A stretch of DNA of 64,000 bases, taken from contig CM055105.1 in NCBI GenBank assembly GCA_029204225.1, positions 51,239,680 to 51,303,679 on the forward strand. Direction: 5' to 3'. This DNA is from Diphasiastrum complanatum (lineage: Eukaryota; Streptophyta; Lycopodiopsida; Lycopodiales; Lycopodiaceae). A program made the position numbers and the translations under genes. Below the pieces are notes generated by a model. It did not search any database, had not been told where the DNA came from, and saw only the letters and a list, made by a program, of their open reading frames with translations. Position 1 is the stretch's first letter; every line of letters starts with the position of its first letter. Below are positions 44,241 through 55,881 of this stretch, piece after piece.

Positions 44241-45790
44241 TATTGGAAATTAAGCCCACAGTTGTCTCCTTGGTGAATGACTAATTTCTATTTCATGATT
44301 CTTCTTGCACATTTATTGATCATTGATCTAGGGTTAGGTGAAACCAACTTCGGTTCTACGTCTGCTCATCTGATACCTGTAGGAATCACGAACTTAGACA
44401 ACCAAATTATTTGAAGAACGTCTACAATGGGCTTCCGGCTGATCTCCAGCAAAAGGGTAACCAATCTTGTCATCATTTTAAGTTTAGATGTTAAGCTCAA
44501 TAATTTGAACTCATTGAAGACTTGGCCATCTTCAAGGACTTCCACGAAATTAACATTCAAAACAAGTTTGCAAAAATATATTACTTTCACAATAGTCTGC
44601 AAAAATACTAAGTGTTGTGATAGTCTACAAAAATGAACTATGTTTTCAACAACTTCCTCTTTTTCGCATTAACCCGAAATGCGACACTTGCGTAGTTCAA
44701 AAGTTTAACTTGTGCAGTTCAAAAGTTTAATTGTTTCGGCTTTTTCACATTTTTTTCGAAAAATACGAAGAGGGAGAAAATCCCCGAAGGCCATCTATTC
44801 TCATGAGTTAAACTGTTTTAAAGACATCTTTGCCTTCTTGAGGGCACCTTCGCCTTTTTAAGGGCACCTTTGGCTTTTTTGCAGAATTATGAAGAGAGAG
44901 AAAATGCCGAAGGTCGTCTATTTTGAACGAGGAACGTTCCCAGCCACTTCCTGAAATTTGCCAAGTTAGAGAAAACCACTTCACGTAAAATGCAAAGTGA
45001 GAGAATTTGCTACGCCCTTGTCCATGTCAACATTCCCTACGAGTTGACAATATACACTATGTATAGTTGTCACAAAAGCCATATACTTCCAAGTACAACA
45101 ACTTACCTAATTAGGTGACAAACATTTACTGTAGTTAATAGATGGATGCAATTTATAAATGGAACATCCTAGCACAGATTACTTGAGACACTCCGTCCAT
45201 GAGACGTATTATTTGAGCCTCCCAGTTACGCCGTCATTTTGGTTGTAATTGCTATCTTATTGTGCTTTAGTGTAATATAGCAGCAGCATGCTTTTCTATC
45301 TGTGTCTAATGTAGATGAATGCTTGTTGTGATTGAATGCACTTTATCGTTGTTTTATCACACTTTGTTTACTCACTCTGATCAGAACATGGACGTCTACA
45401 ACTCCTTCGCTTCTGATCAGACGATGGCTATCTTTGATGCCTGAGGAACTTGCGCTATCACACTGCTATTTCAATCTATATCAGAACTAAACTTCATATT
45501 GAATCTAATTAATACCACACACACACACACAAACCATTTCTAATCTCTTCGGTGGATTGTACTCTTGTTTTTGTGAATATGAATTAATTTTTAAGATCCT
45601 GTTGGACAATTAGAACACTTAAAGTTGTGATTATATTTAGCATGAACTTTTTATTAGACTATTTTTGCATCCAGCAGCTGATTGTAACAGGAGAGCTATT
45701 ATGCAATATTCATGCTCTCTTCTCTGTTCGCGTTCTTCTATCTTCCTTGTCCCATCAAGAAGTACATTTTACATAGGACTCACCGTAAAG
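44241..45790 (+). other. Probable LTR of the copia fragment and flank
   Basis: It begins after the purine tract. The right boundary was not found. It includes a repeated AGGGCACCTTCGCCTTTTT-like segment near 44830-44880, a repeated GCAGTTCAAAAGTTTAA (about 44693-44733) and a (CA)9 run near 45513. No coding frame is supported. Confidence 0.4.
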
Positions 45791-46545
45791 ATATTCTCAT
45801 AGTACTTCCGTAATCGGCTACCATTTATTAATGTATCTAGGGGTATGCCTTCTAACATTTCTAATTGCACTGCACCATTCGTAAATATTTTCTTTACTAT
45901 ATAAGGGCCTTGGCTACAGAATTTCAGCTTTCTAGGATGGACTTTTGAGGATGTGTAAAGTAAAACTTTATCACCATCATGAATGTCCTTAGTCTTGACA
46001 TGACAATCATGCCAAGCCTTTTGTCATCTCTTATGAATCAACTGTGTGTGATAAGTTATGAGACGCATTTCACACAGTTTGGTTAACATAAAGAGTCTAT
46101 TAAACTTAGTGTTGATAAGCATTATTGTCACACAAGTCAGTAGCATATGCTAAAGTGACACGTAGGGAAGGAATTTAAATTTCTACTGAAATAACAGCCT
46201 CTTGGCCACACACCAGTTCAAATGACGTTTTCCAACCTTGGTTCATTTTGGCGTTGTTCTATAAGCCCAAATAGCAAAAAATAACTTCGTTTTCCATTCT
46301 GATCTACTTGTTTCTACTATCTTGGTTAAAATCGTATAGATTGTTTTGTTTGTAGATTCAACTTGCCCATTGCATCTAGGATAGTACGGGGTACTCTTTT
46401 GATGTATAACAAAGTAATGAATTGATAAACTGTTGATTGCTTCATTAAGGAAGTGAGACCCATGATCACTTACAAGTTCGATTGGACAACCAAATCCAGT
46501 GATAATGTTTTTATAGAGGAAGCGAACTACGGTTTTTGTGTCTAC
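45791..46545 (-). pseudogene. pol: Ty3/gypsy integrase fragment
   Basis: On the minus strand: TKTVVRFLYKNIITGFGCPI, the catalytic D segment (LVSDHGSHFLNEAI), TPYYPRCNGQVESTNKT (core with catalytic Glu), then after a TGA and frame changes the C-terminal tail (HDGDKVLLYTSSKVHPRKLK, GPYIVKKIF, INGSRLRKY). It resembles the integrase at 11900-12840 in order and sequence. No RT or LTR adjoins it. Confidence 0.8.
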
Positions 46546-46559
46546 TTTTCTTGTTTGAC

Positions 46560-46885
46560 TACTTTGGAAAATCTAATTTCTAAGAGTGAGGAGCCTAGAG
46601 GTGTTCTTAGCCTCATAGATAGACTTGAGACAATCCCAAGCTTGCTTGGCCATAGTACAATCACCAATCTCTCTCATAATCTCATTAGAAACATTCATCT
46701 TGTTGATGTATCCACCTCTTGATTCTATTGGTCCATTCACAAGCATATCTCAGATCCTATTGGACCATTGATGCTTTAACCTCTAAATTCTATTGGACCT
46801 CTTGAACTTTGACTTTTTACTCATCAAACTAAATCAAAACACTTGTCAACAACCTATTTAGCTCAAGTTTCACCTCCTACACTAC
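46560..46885 (-). pseudogene. gag: Copia Gag fragment and family B LTR fragment
   Basis: 46560-46720 on the minus strand reads NEIMREIGDCTMAKQAWDCL, the Gag core; 46720-46885 is a reverse piece of the LTR seen at 13600-13840, with the CAATGGTCCAATAGGA-like words. The two are not in normal LTR-leader-Gag spacing, so sequence between them has been deleted. Confidence 0.65.
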
Positions 46886-46889
46886 TTTG

Positions 46890-47564
46890 GAAGATGGTGA
46901 TGCTTGTTTGATCAAGAAGGAGGATGAATTTATTGCAAAAGATAAGAGGCAAGGTAAGTTGTTCAAACTTGATGCTTGTGCTATTGCTAACCAAGTTGGA
47001 TGTATGGCAAAGGAGCAATAGTCAATGCAAGAGGTATGGCACAAGAGATTGGGTCATCTCAACTACAAGTCATTGGAGGTGATGGCAAAGATACAATTTG
47101 TGTTTGGTCTTCCCAATTCTTTAACAAGCTTGAATCATGTTTGTGAGTAATGTGCTTTATCAAAGTCACATAGGTTACCTTACAAGAGATCTACATCAAG
47201 GTTAAGTAAGCCTTTTCAACTTGTGCATTCGGATATTCATGCTATTACTACAATTAGCAATGGAGATGCTAAAATGTATATGACTTTTATTGATGATTTT
47301 AGTATATTTTGTTGGGTGTATCTACTAAAAAGCAAATATGAGGTGTTTGATGTCTCTGTCAAGTTCAAGATTGCAAGGGAAGTTCAATTTTTTACAAAGA
47401 TCAAATGCTTGAGGAATGACAATGGTATTGAGTACATTTCCACCAAGTTCAAGGCATTTTATGATGCAAATGGGATCAAGAGGGAGTACACAAGCCCAAG
47501 GACACCACAACAAAATGGAGTGGCCGAGAGGAGGAATAGAACCTTATATGAAGGTGCCTATTAG
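46890..47564 (+). pseudogene. pol: Copia pre-integrase and integrase fragment
   Basis: Zinc-binding pre-integrase part (WHKRLGHLNYKSLEVM ... NHVCE-stop-CALSKSHR) with stops at about 47021 and 47147. The core follows: LVHSDIHAITT (first Asp), YMTFIDDFSIFCWVYLLKSK, LRNDNGIEYI (second Asp), and SPRTPQQNGVAERRNRTL with the catalytic Glu. It ends in TAG at 47562; RT is missing. Confidence 0.85.
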
Positions 47565-48831
47565 CATATTCTAAAGAATCCTCAGATGCCGAGCCAAGCT
47601 GAAGACACAAGTTATCTCTCACCCATGACCGAGGAGATCTCAGAAGGAGGAGAGCAGAAGAAGCTGAGAGCCGAGCATGAGAGCCGAGGAATTACTAGCT
47701 AGGAAGACAGTGAGTTATCTATGTGAGCCTACATGGTGTATCCCAAAGAAGGAATGACCATGTAGGAGCTAGTAATATTTCCTAGGCATTGTAAATAAAT
47801 GTAGACCCCCCTTAAATTAGTAAGAGTGAGCCACCTTTTGATGGTGACCTTTAGTGAAAGGGCAAATTCCACATGTAATTTCTAATTTGGTGGAATTTCC
47901 ACTTGGGCTCCACATGGGTAGCCTTCTTGCTTATTTAAGGGCCCCCCCTCTCTTGTGAGGGAGCTTTTGAATGTATTATAAAGTTCTCTTGAGCTAATAA
48001 AAAGGATCTCCCACGAGTTCTTGATGATAGCTAAGCTCCTTGTTCATGGCAATGTTCTCGAGTGAGATTTCTATGAGCATGCTTGATTCCTTTGCATTGT
48101 GGATTAACTAGATTCTTGTTTCTTATTTCTTGCTTAGTTGTGGATTAGGATTCAGTTCTTGTTTGTGGAATGAGGTAGTAATCAGCATTCAAGTAGACTA
48201 GATAGGCTGGTTTGTGGTATAGATCTTGAATACTTCCTTGCAACCCAGTTCTTGATTGTTCTTGAGTAATCTAGGCATCAAGAAATGAGTGTTTCTTGAT
48301 TATTAGATTATTAAAATGTTGCTAGGAATCTTGTTTCTTGTTTCTTGAATCTCGTTTCTTGTTCCAATAGTTAATCTTGTCTTTGATTGTTTCTGATTCA
48401 GCAGATAATGGTAAGATTGCTCCTTGCTCTAAAACATTGACCTTCTTGAGCTATAGATGGTTACATGGCTGGTTATACATGTAGCTGAGTATCAAAACCA
48501 TGTCTCCCATTGACAGGCTGGGAAATACATGTTGAAAAGTGAGTAACGCTTCTGCTTGTAACTGTTCTAATAAGAAGAAGTACCATAAAGAACCATAATT
48601 ATAGAAGTATAAGAAAAAGCAGAAAACCGTGTTCACAAATTCAAGGAATCCATGAACATTTGGCGCCGTTCCACAGCTCCACATACATAAAACCACCCAA
48701 AATATTCCGATCTGTGCCACACACGCATCGCTCCCCAAACTTCCACGCCTTCATCACAGAGCACACCATTTTTGTCCTGCCTACGGCGAACATTTTTGTC
48801 ACGCTCATTTCCAAGTTGAGCCACGGTTCAA
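47565..48831. other. LTR-like and leader sequence, no gene
   Basis: 47780-48010 has LTR features: TTATTTAAGGGCC as a TATA-like site, a C-run, and AATAAAAAGG as a polyadenylation-like signal. Many TTCTTGTTTCTT words follow (48115-48370). Boundaries could not be set. It may be the LTR and leader of the gypsy Gag at 50321. Confidence 0.4.
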
Positions 48832-49377
48832 TCTCGACTGGTGCCAGAGCCATCTTTCAAATCTTGACCGATGTGCTACAGTCTAATTTCAACCGATGGC
48901 CTTCAGTTAGATCTCAACCGACACACTGCATCAGATCTCAACTGACGCCATCCTCTTAAATCTCAACCGATGGCCTTCGCTTAGATCTCGACCGACGCTT
49001 CACGTCAGATCTCAACTGACGGCCCTCAATCAAATCTCGACCGATGCCTATTTACTCAAATCTCAACCAACCGTCAGTATTAAATCTCAACCGACTACTT
49101 TGTGTCAGATCTCAATCAACAACTTCGTAACAGACCTCAACCAATGCTTCGCGTCAGATTCCGACCGGCGATACTTCACGTTAGATCTCGACCGACGACC
49201 TCATGTCAGATCTCGACCGACAACCTCGTGTCAGATCTCGACCGACGACCTCGCATCAGATCTTGATCGACACCCTCGCCACAGATCTCGACCGACAGCT
49301 TCGCAACAGATCTCAACCGACGCTTTCGCGTCAGTTCTCAACCAACGGCTAATCTCAAATCTCAACCGATCCTTTGA
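48832..49377. repeat. Minisatellite, ~22 units of CAGATCTCGACCGACG type
   Basis: The core AGATCTCGACCGACG recurs about 22 times with 9-15 bp of variable spacer (unit 22-30 bp). Units differ mainly by C/T and G/A changes at CG sites (CGACCG to CAACCG or TGACCG), as expected from methylcytosine decay. The cleanest units lie at 49180-49310. Five units of the same core reappear at 59301-59424. Confidence 0.85.
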
Positions 49378-50320
49378 CCGTTCAGTCTATATTCACCAAC
49401 ATTACAGTCACTACAACCACTCGTAATGACCGCATTGATCTGTTGTGACCATTCTGCATAGTGGCAACTGTATCCAACTGTAGCAAATACATTCACCAAC
49501 ACACCCACTACTTCACTCTTTGCATTATTGCGACCAAAATATACTGTGTTCATTTGCCACTTCTGTACACTATCCTACACGCACTCAACCGTAGTCCGCT
49601 TGCCTTCCAAATGCACTCACACCTCCTCCACAGTTACACCATCAGGATTGCACTCTTTCCACCTTCCGTGCTTCACAACTATAGCATCCAATTCCAGCTA
49701 TCCCACCGACCGTTTCAACCCCTACTCATAGCCACCCAATTATGTCATTTCATCACCTGTAACAGCCCCATACATCCGTTCCACTATAGCCAATCGCAAT
49801 CCATCGCAATCTGTCAGGTTTGCAATCCATTGCAAACAGTCCGGACCGCAATTCGTTACAAACGTACAGCCCATGAACCGTCGTCACAAACCGCAACAAG
49901 CCGCAATCCCATGGCCCTATGTCTACCCTTGGTCGCCCCTGACCGCAGCAGACTACAATCATACGGCCTACAACCCCTTCCTCCTCCAACCACCAATCGA
50001 CCACCCTTTCTCACATTTTGCACAACAACGTTGATGCCGCACCCAGTTGTTGCTACAACTACAAGCCATTGAGACCGCAACCGACCGCATTTGACTGTTA
50101 AAAAAAAAAAAAAAAACTCTGCAATGGACTGCCACAGCCCGTATTGCACCGCTACCATCGCATTCTATCGTTCCACCACCTTAGCCGTATCCACCACCAT
50201 TAGTCGCACTACACTCGCATCAATCGTGGATCCGTAGCAACCGCATTCCAACACTCGTATCCACTGTAACCAAAGTCCAAGTGCATATTTACACAATCCT
50301 ACGACACTCTACACGCTGTC
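49378..50320. other. Leader-like region, CCGCAA-rich, poly-A run
   Basis: An open frame at 49461-50072 has biased, repeat-like composition and no recognisable domain, so I do not call it a gene. CCGCAA and GCAATC words are frequent at 49790-50100. A 16-A run lies near 50100-50115. Confidence 0.4.
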
Positions 50321-51791
50321 ATGGATCGCCCTTATGATCCGAATTCTACGGAGGACTATCCACCAGAGATGGTTTCCCCATCCACCGAACAGGCTCAATT
50401 TAATAGATATTCTCAGATGAAATCTCAAGTCCAAGAGCCATCCACAGACCCATTCGATAGATGGGAACCTATGCATTATGAAGCTCCATACGAACGACCA
50501 CAATTTCATGCTATCGAATCCTCACATGCAAGAGCTCACTTAAACGGAGCTTTCGTAAATAATGTTCCAAAGGACCCCAAAACTTGACTTACCTAAGTAC
50601 GATGGCAACACTGATCCTCAAAGATTTCTTCAAGTCTTTGAGAATGCATGTGATGTCTATGGCAAAACATCGCCAGATGTCATGACTCAACTATTCTCGA
50701 TGACCATGATCGATCGAGCATGAGAATGGTTTTTTAACCTTGATCGTGAAGATAAACGTGACTAGTCACTCTTGAAGGAGGCCTTTATCAAATGCTTCAA
50801 GCCATTTTGCTTGATAGAAAGTCCTTTTGTCAAACTAAGTAATATCAAAATGACAAAAGACAAAAAAGTACGTGACTACATTGAACAATTTAAACAATTA
50901 ATAAGTCAGGTACAAGAGCAACCCACCGAATCCATGCTCATCATTTGGTTCCTCGTTGGACTCCCACAATCGATAAGATGTGAACTTCATTCCAATGATG
51001 AATATACATCATTGAAACAATCCATGTCTAATGCCATTCGGGAAGAAGACAAGGGCTCAGATGTTGATGAACCACAAGAACGGAGAGCACATCGTGCTGT
51101 CCAAGAAGCTCGCCCAAACGATGACACTCAAGAATAGTTATTGAAGACACAGATGGAGTTGCTTAACCAGCAACACCAATAACAGATGGAGAAACTCACA
51201 AAAGAGTTTCAGAACACTTTTAAGTCTATCCAGAGTTCGATGTCAGGTCAGTTACCCACTGGCCAAATCCACCATAGACAAGAGAACATGTGGTGTCTTC
51301 ACTGCCGAGCTGCACACACTGGAAATGAGTGCCCTTTATACCAACCGGTCCCAGATACTTCCTTGATCAAATGTGAAATCTGCGACTTTATGGGCCATAC
51401 CTCTTTTTATTGCTATTATAACCTGAGGAACCAGCCTCACAACCAGTCAGGAGGACATTATCAACCTCCTAGGCAACCATTTGTTTCATAGCACCACCAC
51501 ATGACTTATCAACCACGAAACAACCAGGTCCATATACAAGAGTTGCCCAGACAACCTAGACATGACCCTCAACCACAACTGGCGCTCTTAGGACCACCAC
51601 CAAGAGGACAACAAGATCTAGGAGCACAAAAACATAGACATCCTCAAGAATCTGCCCAAGCACATCTAGTAGAAAACTCCTACGATCAATCATATTACAA
51701 TTTACAACAATTCCATCATCTAGTCATCACCATTATCAAACCGATTTGGCTTCCAATCTTGCAGCAAAGCGGCGGGCTCCTAGTAAACTAA
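50321..51791 (+). pseudogene. gag: Ty3/gypsy Gag
   Basis: ATG at 50321, a disordered start, then after a frame change the retrotransposon-gag core: LPKYDGNTDPQRFLQVFENA, EWFFNLD, LLKEAFIKCFKPF, VRDYIEQFKQLISQV and FLVGLPQSIRCEL. A Gln-rich linker follows with TAG/TAA stops near 51136 and 51181. Two zinc knuckles come next: CLHCRAAHTGNEC (spacing 2-3-4) and CEICDFMGHTSFYC (2-4-4). The tail is Pro/Gln-rich. RT and integrase do not follow. Confidence 0.8.
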
Positions 51792-51884
51792 AAATTGCAG
51801 GTCATTATTTTTTACTTTTGACATCACTATTGGCCTTGACATACCTTTTATAGCCTACAAGTGCATTTTTACACAATTTGGAAA

Positions 51885-53106
51885 TGGCCGACTTCAATGA
51901 GGCAATTTTGGGACGCAAGCAAACTCGATGGGGCTTCCAACTACAACATTTGGAAGTTCAAAATGAAGAGTATACTCATGGAGAAGGAGCTATGGGATAT
52001 CGTTTCGAACATAGGATGATCAAACATTGCTAGCCAAGAATAAACAAAAAGGTTGGAAGAGGATTCCAAAGAAGGGCAAGGATGATGAGGATGAGGGAGA
52101 GTCATCATCAAAGTAGAAAAAGAAGAAGAAGAACAAATGTCACAAACATGGTCATTGGGCACACGAATGTTATAAGAAGAAAGCAGACATAAAGGCCGAA
52201 AAAGTATACATGCTCCAACCACAAGGCTTTGTTGCGAAGGGAGAGAAACATAAGGTATGCAAGCTATACAAAGCACTCTATGGTCTCAAGCAAGCGCCAT
52301 GTGCATGGTATGGATGTATTGATCATTTTTTTCTCTCTCATGAGTTTATGAGAAGAAGTTCAGATCCAAATCTTTATGTTCTTATAAACAATGACTACAT
52401 TGCCTTGTTTGTGCTTTATGTTGATGATATAATTATCACGGGCAATGATGAGAATCTCATTCACTCCATCAAAGCCAACTTGTGTAGGCAATTTGAGATG
52501 ACAAATTTAGATCTTATGCATTATTGCTTGGGAGTTGAAGTATGGCAGAATGGCAATGACATCAAGCTATGTCAACGCAAGTATGTTCGTGAGATTCTAG
52601 AGAGATTCCACATGACAGAGTGCAAACCTTCCATCACTCCATGCGAAGCTAGTAAGAAGTTGTCTCGTGTTGATGATAGTGGTCAAGTTGAAGCTACACT
52701 ACTTCGTCAACTAGTTGGAAGTCTGATTCATCTCATGACTATTTGTCCTAATATTTGCTATGTTGTGAGCTTGATTAGTCAATTCATGTCATCACCGACA
52801 TTGGACCATTGGAAAGCAGCGAAAAAGATCTTGTACGTGAAGGGCACACCCAACCTTGGCTTGGTTTATAGAAAGCATGACATTTTACCTCGATTGCAAG
52901 GTTATGCTGAACTTATTGGGCATGCAATATAGATGATAGAAAGTCAATTATAGGGTATGCTTTCAACTTTGAAAATGGCTGCTTTCATGGTCTAGTAAGA
53001 AGCTAGACACCATTCTCTTTCACTGACAGAAGCTGAGTATAAAGCATTAAGTTCTTCTACTCAAGAAGTTGTTTGGCTGCATAGATTGTTGAGTGAGATT
53101 GGTTTC
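51885..53106 (+). pseudogene. gag-pol: Internally deleted copia element: Gag ends joined to RT-RNase H
   Basis: Gag N-terminus (KLDGASNYNIWKFKMKSILM near 51930) jumps to a zinc-knuckle remnant (CHKHGHWAHECYKKK near 52140) and then directly to RT (LQPQGFVAKGEKHKVCKLYK). The RT-RNase H frame (52210-52932) is open: ALYGLKQAPCAWYG, LYVDDIIITGND (catalytic YVDD) and the RNase H start. It then breaks near 52930, with TEAEYKALSSSTQEVVWL readable past stops. Protease and integrase are deleted. The 3' end joins the family C derivative at 53095-53107. Confidence 0.85.
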
Positions 53107-53884
53107 AAGGCTCACTTATCTTGTCAAAGGTAATCAAGGGGAGGATTCTCAACCATTCACTTTCAACACTTTTCTTACTTCAATGCTTGATGAACCATTT
53201 TGCTATGAGATCTACATGAGGCAAACCGAGGTATGCTATGAGAACTACATGAGGCAACTTGAGGGCTTCATCAAGAAGGAAGTTGAAGATAAGATGTGTA
53301 ATGACTCATTTGAGAACAAGTTTTTATGTCTTAGTGATCTGAAAATTGTTATGAACCAATTAAGAGTAAATTGGTTATTTGATCAAATGAGTGTTCTCAG
53401 ATTTTGGAAGAGCAAGAGTGAGTTAATCACTCATTGTTTTGAAAAATGTGTTTTTTCCTTTGGAGAGGCAAATTGTAAGCTTCTTATGAGAATTAGTGAA
53501 ACATCCTTGAAGGACACTTATATCCATAAGCAAGTATGTAGCCTCATGAAGTTCAAGATCACTTGTAATTACAAGATCAGGAAAATCATGCTTACTTTTG
53601 ATGGTTTGTGGACTAGTCATTTTAGCATGATAAATCTTGGTAATAGTAGCAAGTACATGCTTTGTGATCTGGATCAATGTGATTTTCACAAGACATGGAT
53701 ACTTTGGATTTCCTTCAAAGAGAAGCATCAAGATCAAGGAGGAGCAAGTTTCAAGTGCAAAGGTGCAAGGAAGAATCAAGACTCTTCAATTCACCTTGGA
53801 GGAGATCAAGATCAAAGAAGCTCTATCTTGTATATGGTGATAGATCATGTCATCATCTTTAGGGGTGCATTAGTCATCTTCTAA
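53107..53884 (+). CDS. Conserved 3' ORF of family C copia derivative
   Basis: Open frame for about 255 residues, closely matching 36614-37410 on the minus strand: GKGNQGED-like start, FTFNTFLTSMLDEPFCYEIY, GFIKKEVEDKMCNDSFENKF, CFEKCVFSFGEANCKLLM, SLMKFKITCNYKIRKIMLTF. Not a known copia Pol or Gag domain. Both copies stayed largely open while adjacent Pol was lost or broken, which suggests constraint or youth. It might be a captured host sequence or an envelope-like extra ORF; no signal peptide or membrane segment is evident. Confidence 0.5.
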
Positions 53885-53973
53885 ACCTGAATATGATTCA
53901 TTTCTGATGTTAAGATCAGGTCTAAGAATTGTATGGATACATTATTGTTTCCAAGGCTAGATTTGAGAAGGAG

Positions 53974-54335
53974 TGTGAAAAATAGCCTATTTTGACAAAT
54001 CTAGCCATGTAGAACTTTGTAAATATTGTGTATAATTGGAAACTCAAGTCACCAATGTCTCCCAAAAATATTCTATCTTCTCACTATGGAGAGAGAGAAT
54101 ACATAGAAAATTCGACTTCTTACTTGAAGTTAGGTGGATTTCCAACATGTAATAAGGAGGTTAACTCACTCTCCTTGCCTTAAAATAAAACCCTAGCTTA
54201 GATCCTAGAGTTATGCTTGGTAGATAGCTAGTTGGTCAAATTTTCACTTTAAACTTATGTGTAGGTCCTATATAATAAGGATGACCTAACATGACCAACT
54301 CTCTTGACTTGACCTAACCTACATTAAGAGTGGGT
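53974..54335 (+). mobile_element. Family C LTR with internal inversion
   Basis: It starts TGTGAAAAATAGCC after a GATTTGAGAAGGAG tract. The first ~80 bp run in the sense direction. From about 54050 the sequence is the reverse complement of the LTR interior (CTTCTCACTATGG, TTGGTCAAATTTTCAC). It ends where a family F repeat begins. Confidence 0.7.
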
Positions 54336-54980
54336 TGCAAATTGGAATTTATTCAATTCTTTTCCAAATGAGGATGTTTTTTATTTACCTATTAGAATAT
54401 TAATATTAGCTTGCTGATAATGTAAGTCATGGAATGGAGTAGACTATCCCAGCTACAAGTTCAATTGTAGAATATAGCATGAAATGGATAGGTCAAACTT
54501 GTTTGAAAAATATATCTACTATTCAAAAGATAGTAATCAATAGAGAATTACGAAAAAATAAGTAGAGAACGTTTACTCACTAACATTATAATTTTATTGT
54601 GGACTTTTTTCCATCCTCGAACATTGCTCACAAAGAAAATATAGCATGACATGGATATGTCTAACTTGTTTGAGAAATATATCTAGTATTCAAAAGATAA
54701 TAATCAATAGAGATTTACTAGAAAAATAAGTAGATCCAATAGTTAGTAGAGGACGTTAACTCATTAACATTATAATTCTATTGTAGATCTTTTTCCATCC
54801 TCGAACATCGGTCACAAAGAAAATTATATTTATAAATCTTGCATAACAATTTAGGTTACAATGCATCACTAAATGATGTGCATTGCAAAGAATTTCAAAA
54901 TTGTTAAGAGATTTTTTTGTTAAAAACTATTCTTGCTCACAAATATGATATCTAAAAAAACCGTATAATCTCAAAATATA
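54336..54980 (+). repeat. Family F repeat, interrupted
   Basis: Plus-oriented copy of the old repeat, with an internal near-duplicate (AACAAACTTGTTTGAGAAATAT-like segments near 54500 and 54665). It resumes after the solo LTR at 55813 and again after 58241. Confidence 0.65.
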
Positions 54981-55812
54981 TGTGAAAAATGCAAAAATAA
55001 GCTTGGTAGAGGCCAAAAATCTTGTATATAGATAAACACACATGTGTGGAGCCTGTTCCCACGTGTGAAAATAGTGTACTTGTCATGTACCATAATCATA
55101 TATGTTGTACATATGATTTAATTCAAGTTCTAGTGGCTAAAAAAGCCAAAAACTAGTTTTCTAGACATATGACACATGACATTAATCTATTGCTTGCATG
55201 AGCCACATCCTTTGGTTAGGTGTCACATCCCATGTGTAGAGGACAGCTCACATGTGTGGAATAAGCTGAAGTAGACGAATTTTGACTTCTAGAAGATTTT
55301 CAAGTAGATCTCCATATAGAAGGAAAATGGACCAAAAGTGCTCAAAATAGAAGGTTTTGTCCAAGTGTCAGTTTTGCATGATGAATCGTCATATGACAAA
55401 GCACCTTCACACATGTGGGATCAAAGGGATGATCAGTACCACGAGCTCCCACTTATTGTATGTATAGAGCCACATTTGGCCATAATCAGTGTGAGACACC
55501 AATCTTGGTTTTGGAAGCAATTTTGAGTGATTTTCTCCATTTGTCTACATTTGTTTTGATTGTTTTGAGGTTCTATCAATGTGTACTTGATTTTCAGGTT
55601 GGAGTCCATACTCAGACAATGTTTCACACGTGTGAAACCATAAAGTACACTTACCATCAATAAATGATTGTTCTTGTTAGGATTTTGTGTCTAGAATTGA
55701 TCTAGATTGATCTTAATCTGAAGTAGATTGATAGATCAAGTAATCTGACAACCAATCCCTCTTGAGGATCAGATTAGGATCCACTCTTGGTCCCTTTTGT
55801 ACTCTTTGCACA
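54981..55812 (+). mobile_element. Solo LTR, family A, target duplication ATATA
   Basis: 832 bp, TGTGAAAAATGC to TTTGCACA, flanked on both sides by ATATA. It sits inside a family F repeat that continues on the far side with AAAACCAATTGCATC. Confidence 0.93.
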
Positions 55813-55881
55813 ATATAAAAACCAATTGCATCTTTTAAATTTTCTATCCACATCATATACCCTAATTGTGTTATGCCTTAT

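Noticed and set aside
49461-50072. 203-residue open frame upstream of gypsy Gag
   Set aside because: Composition-biased leader sequence; no domain, no homologous copy in the window, and overlapping open frames on the other strand.
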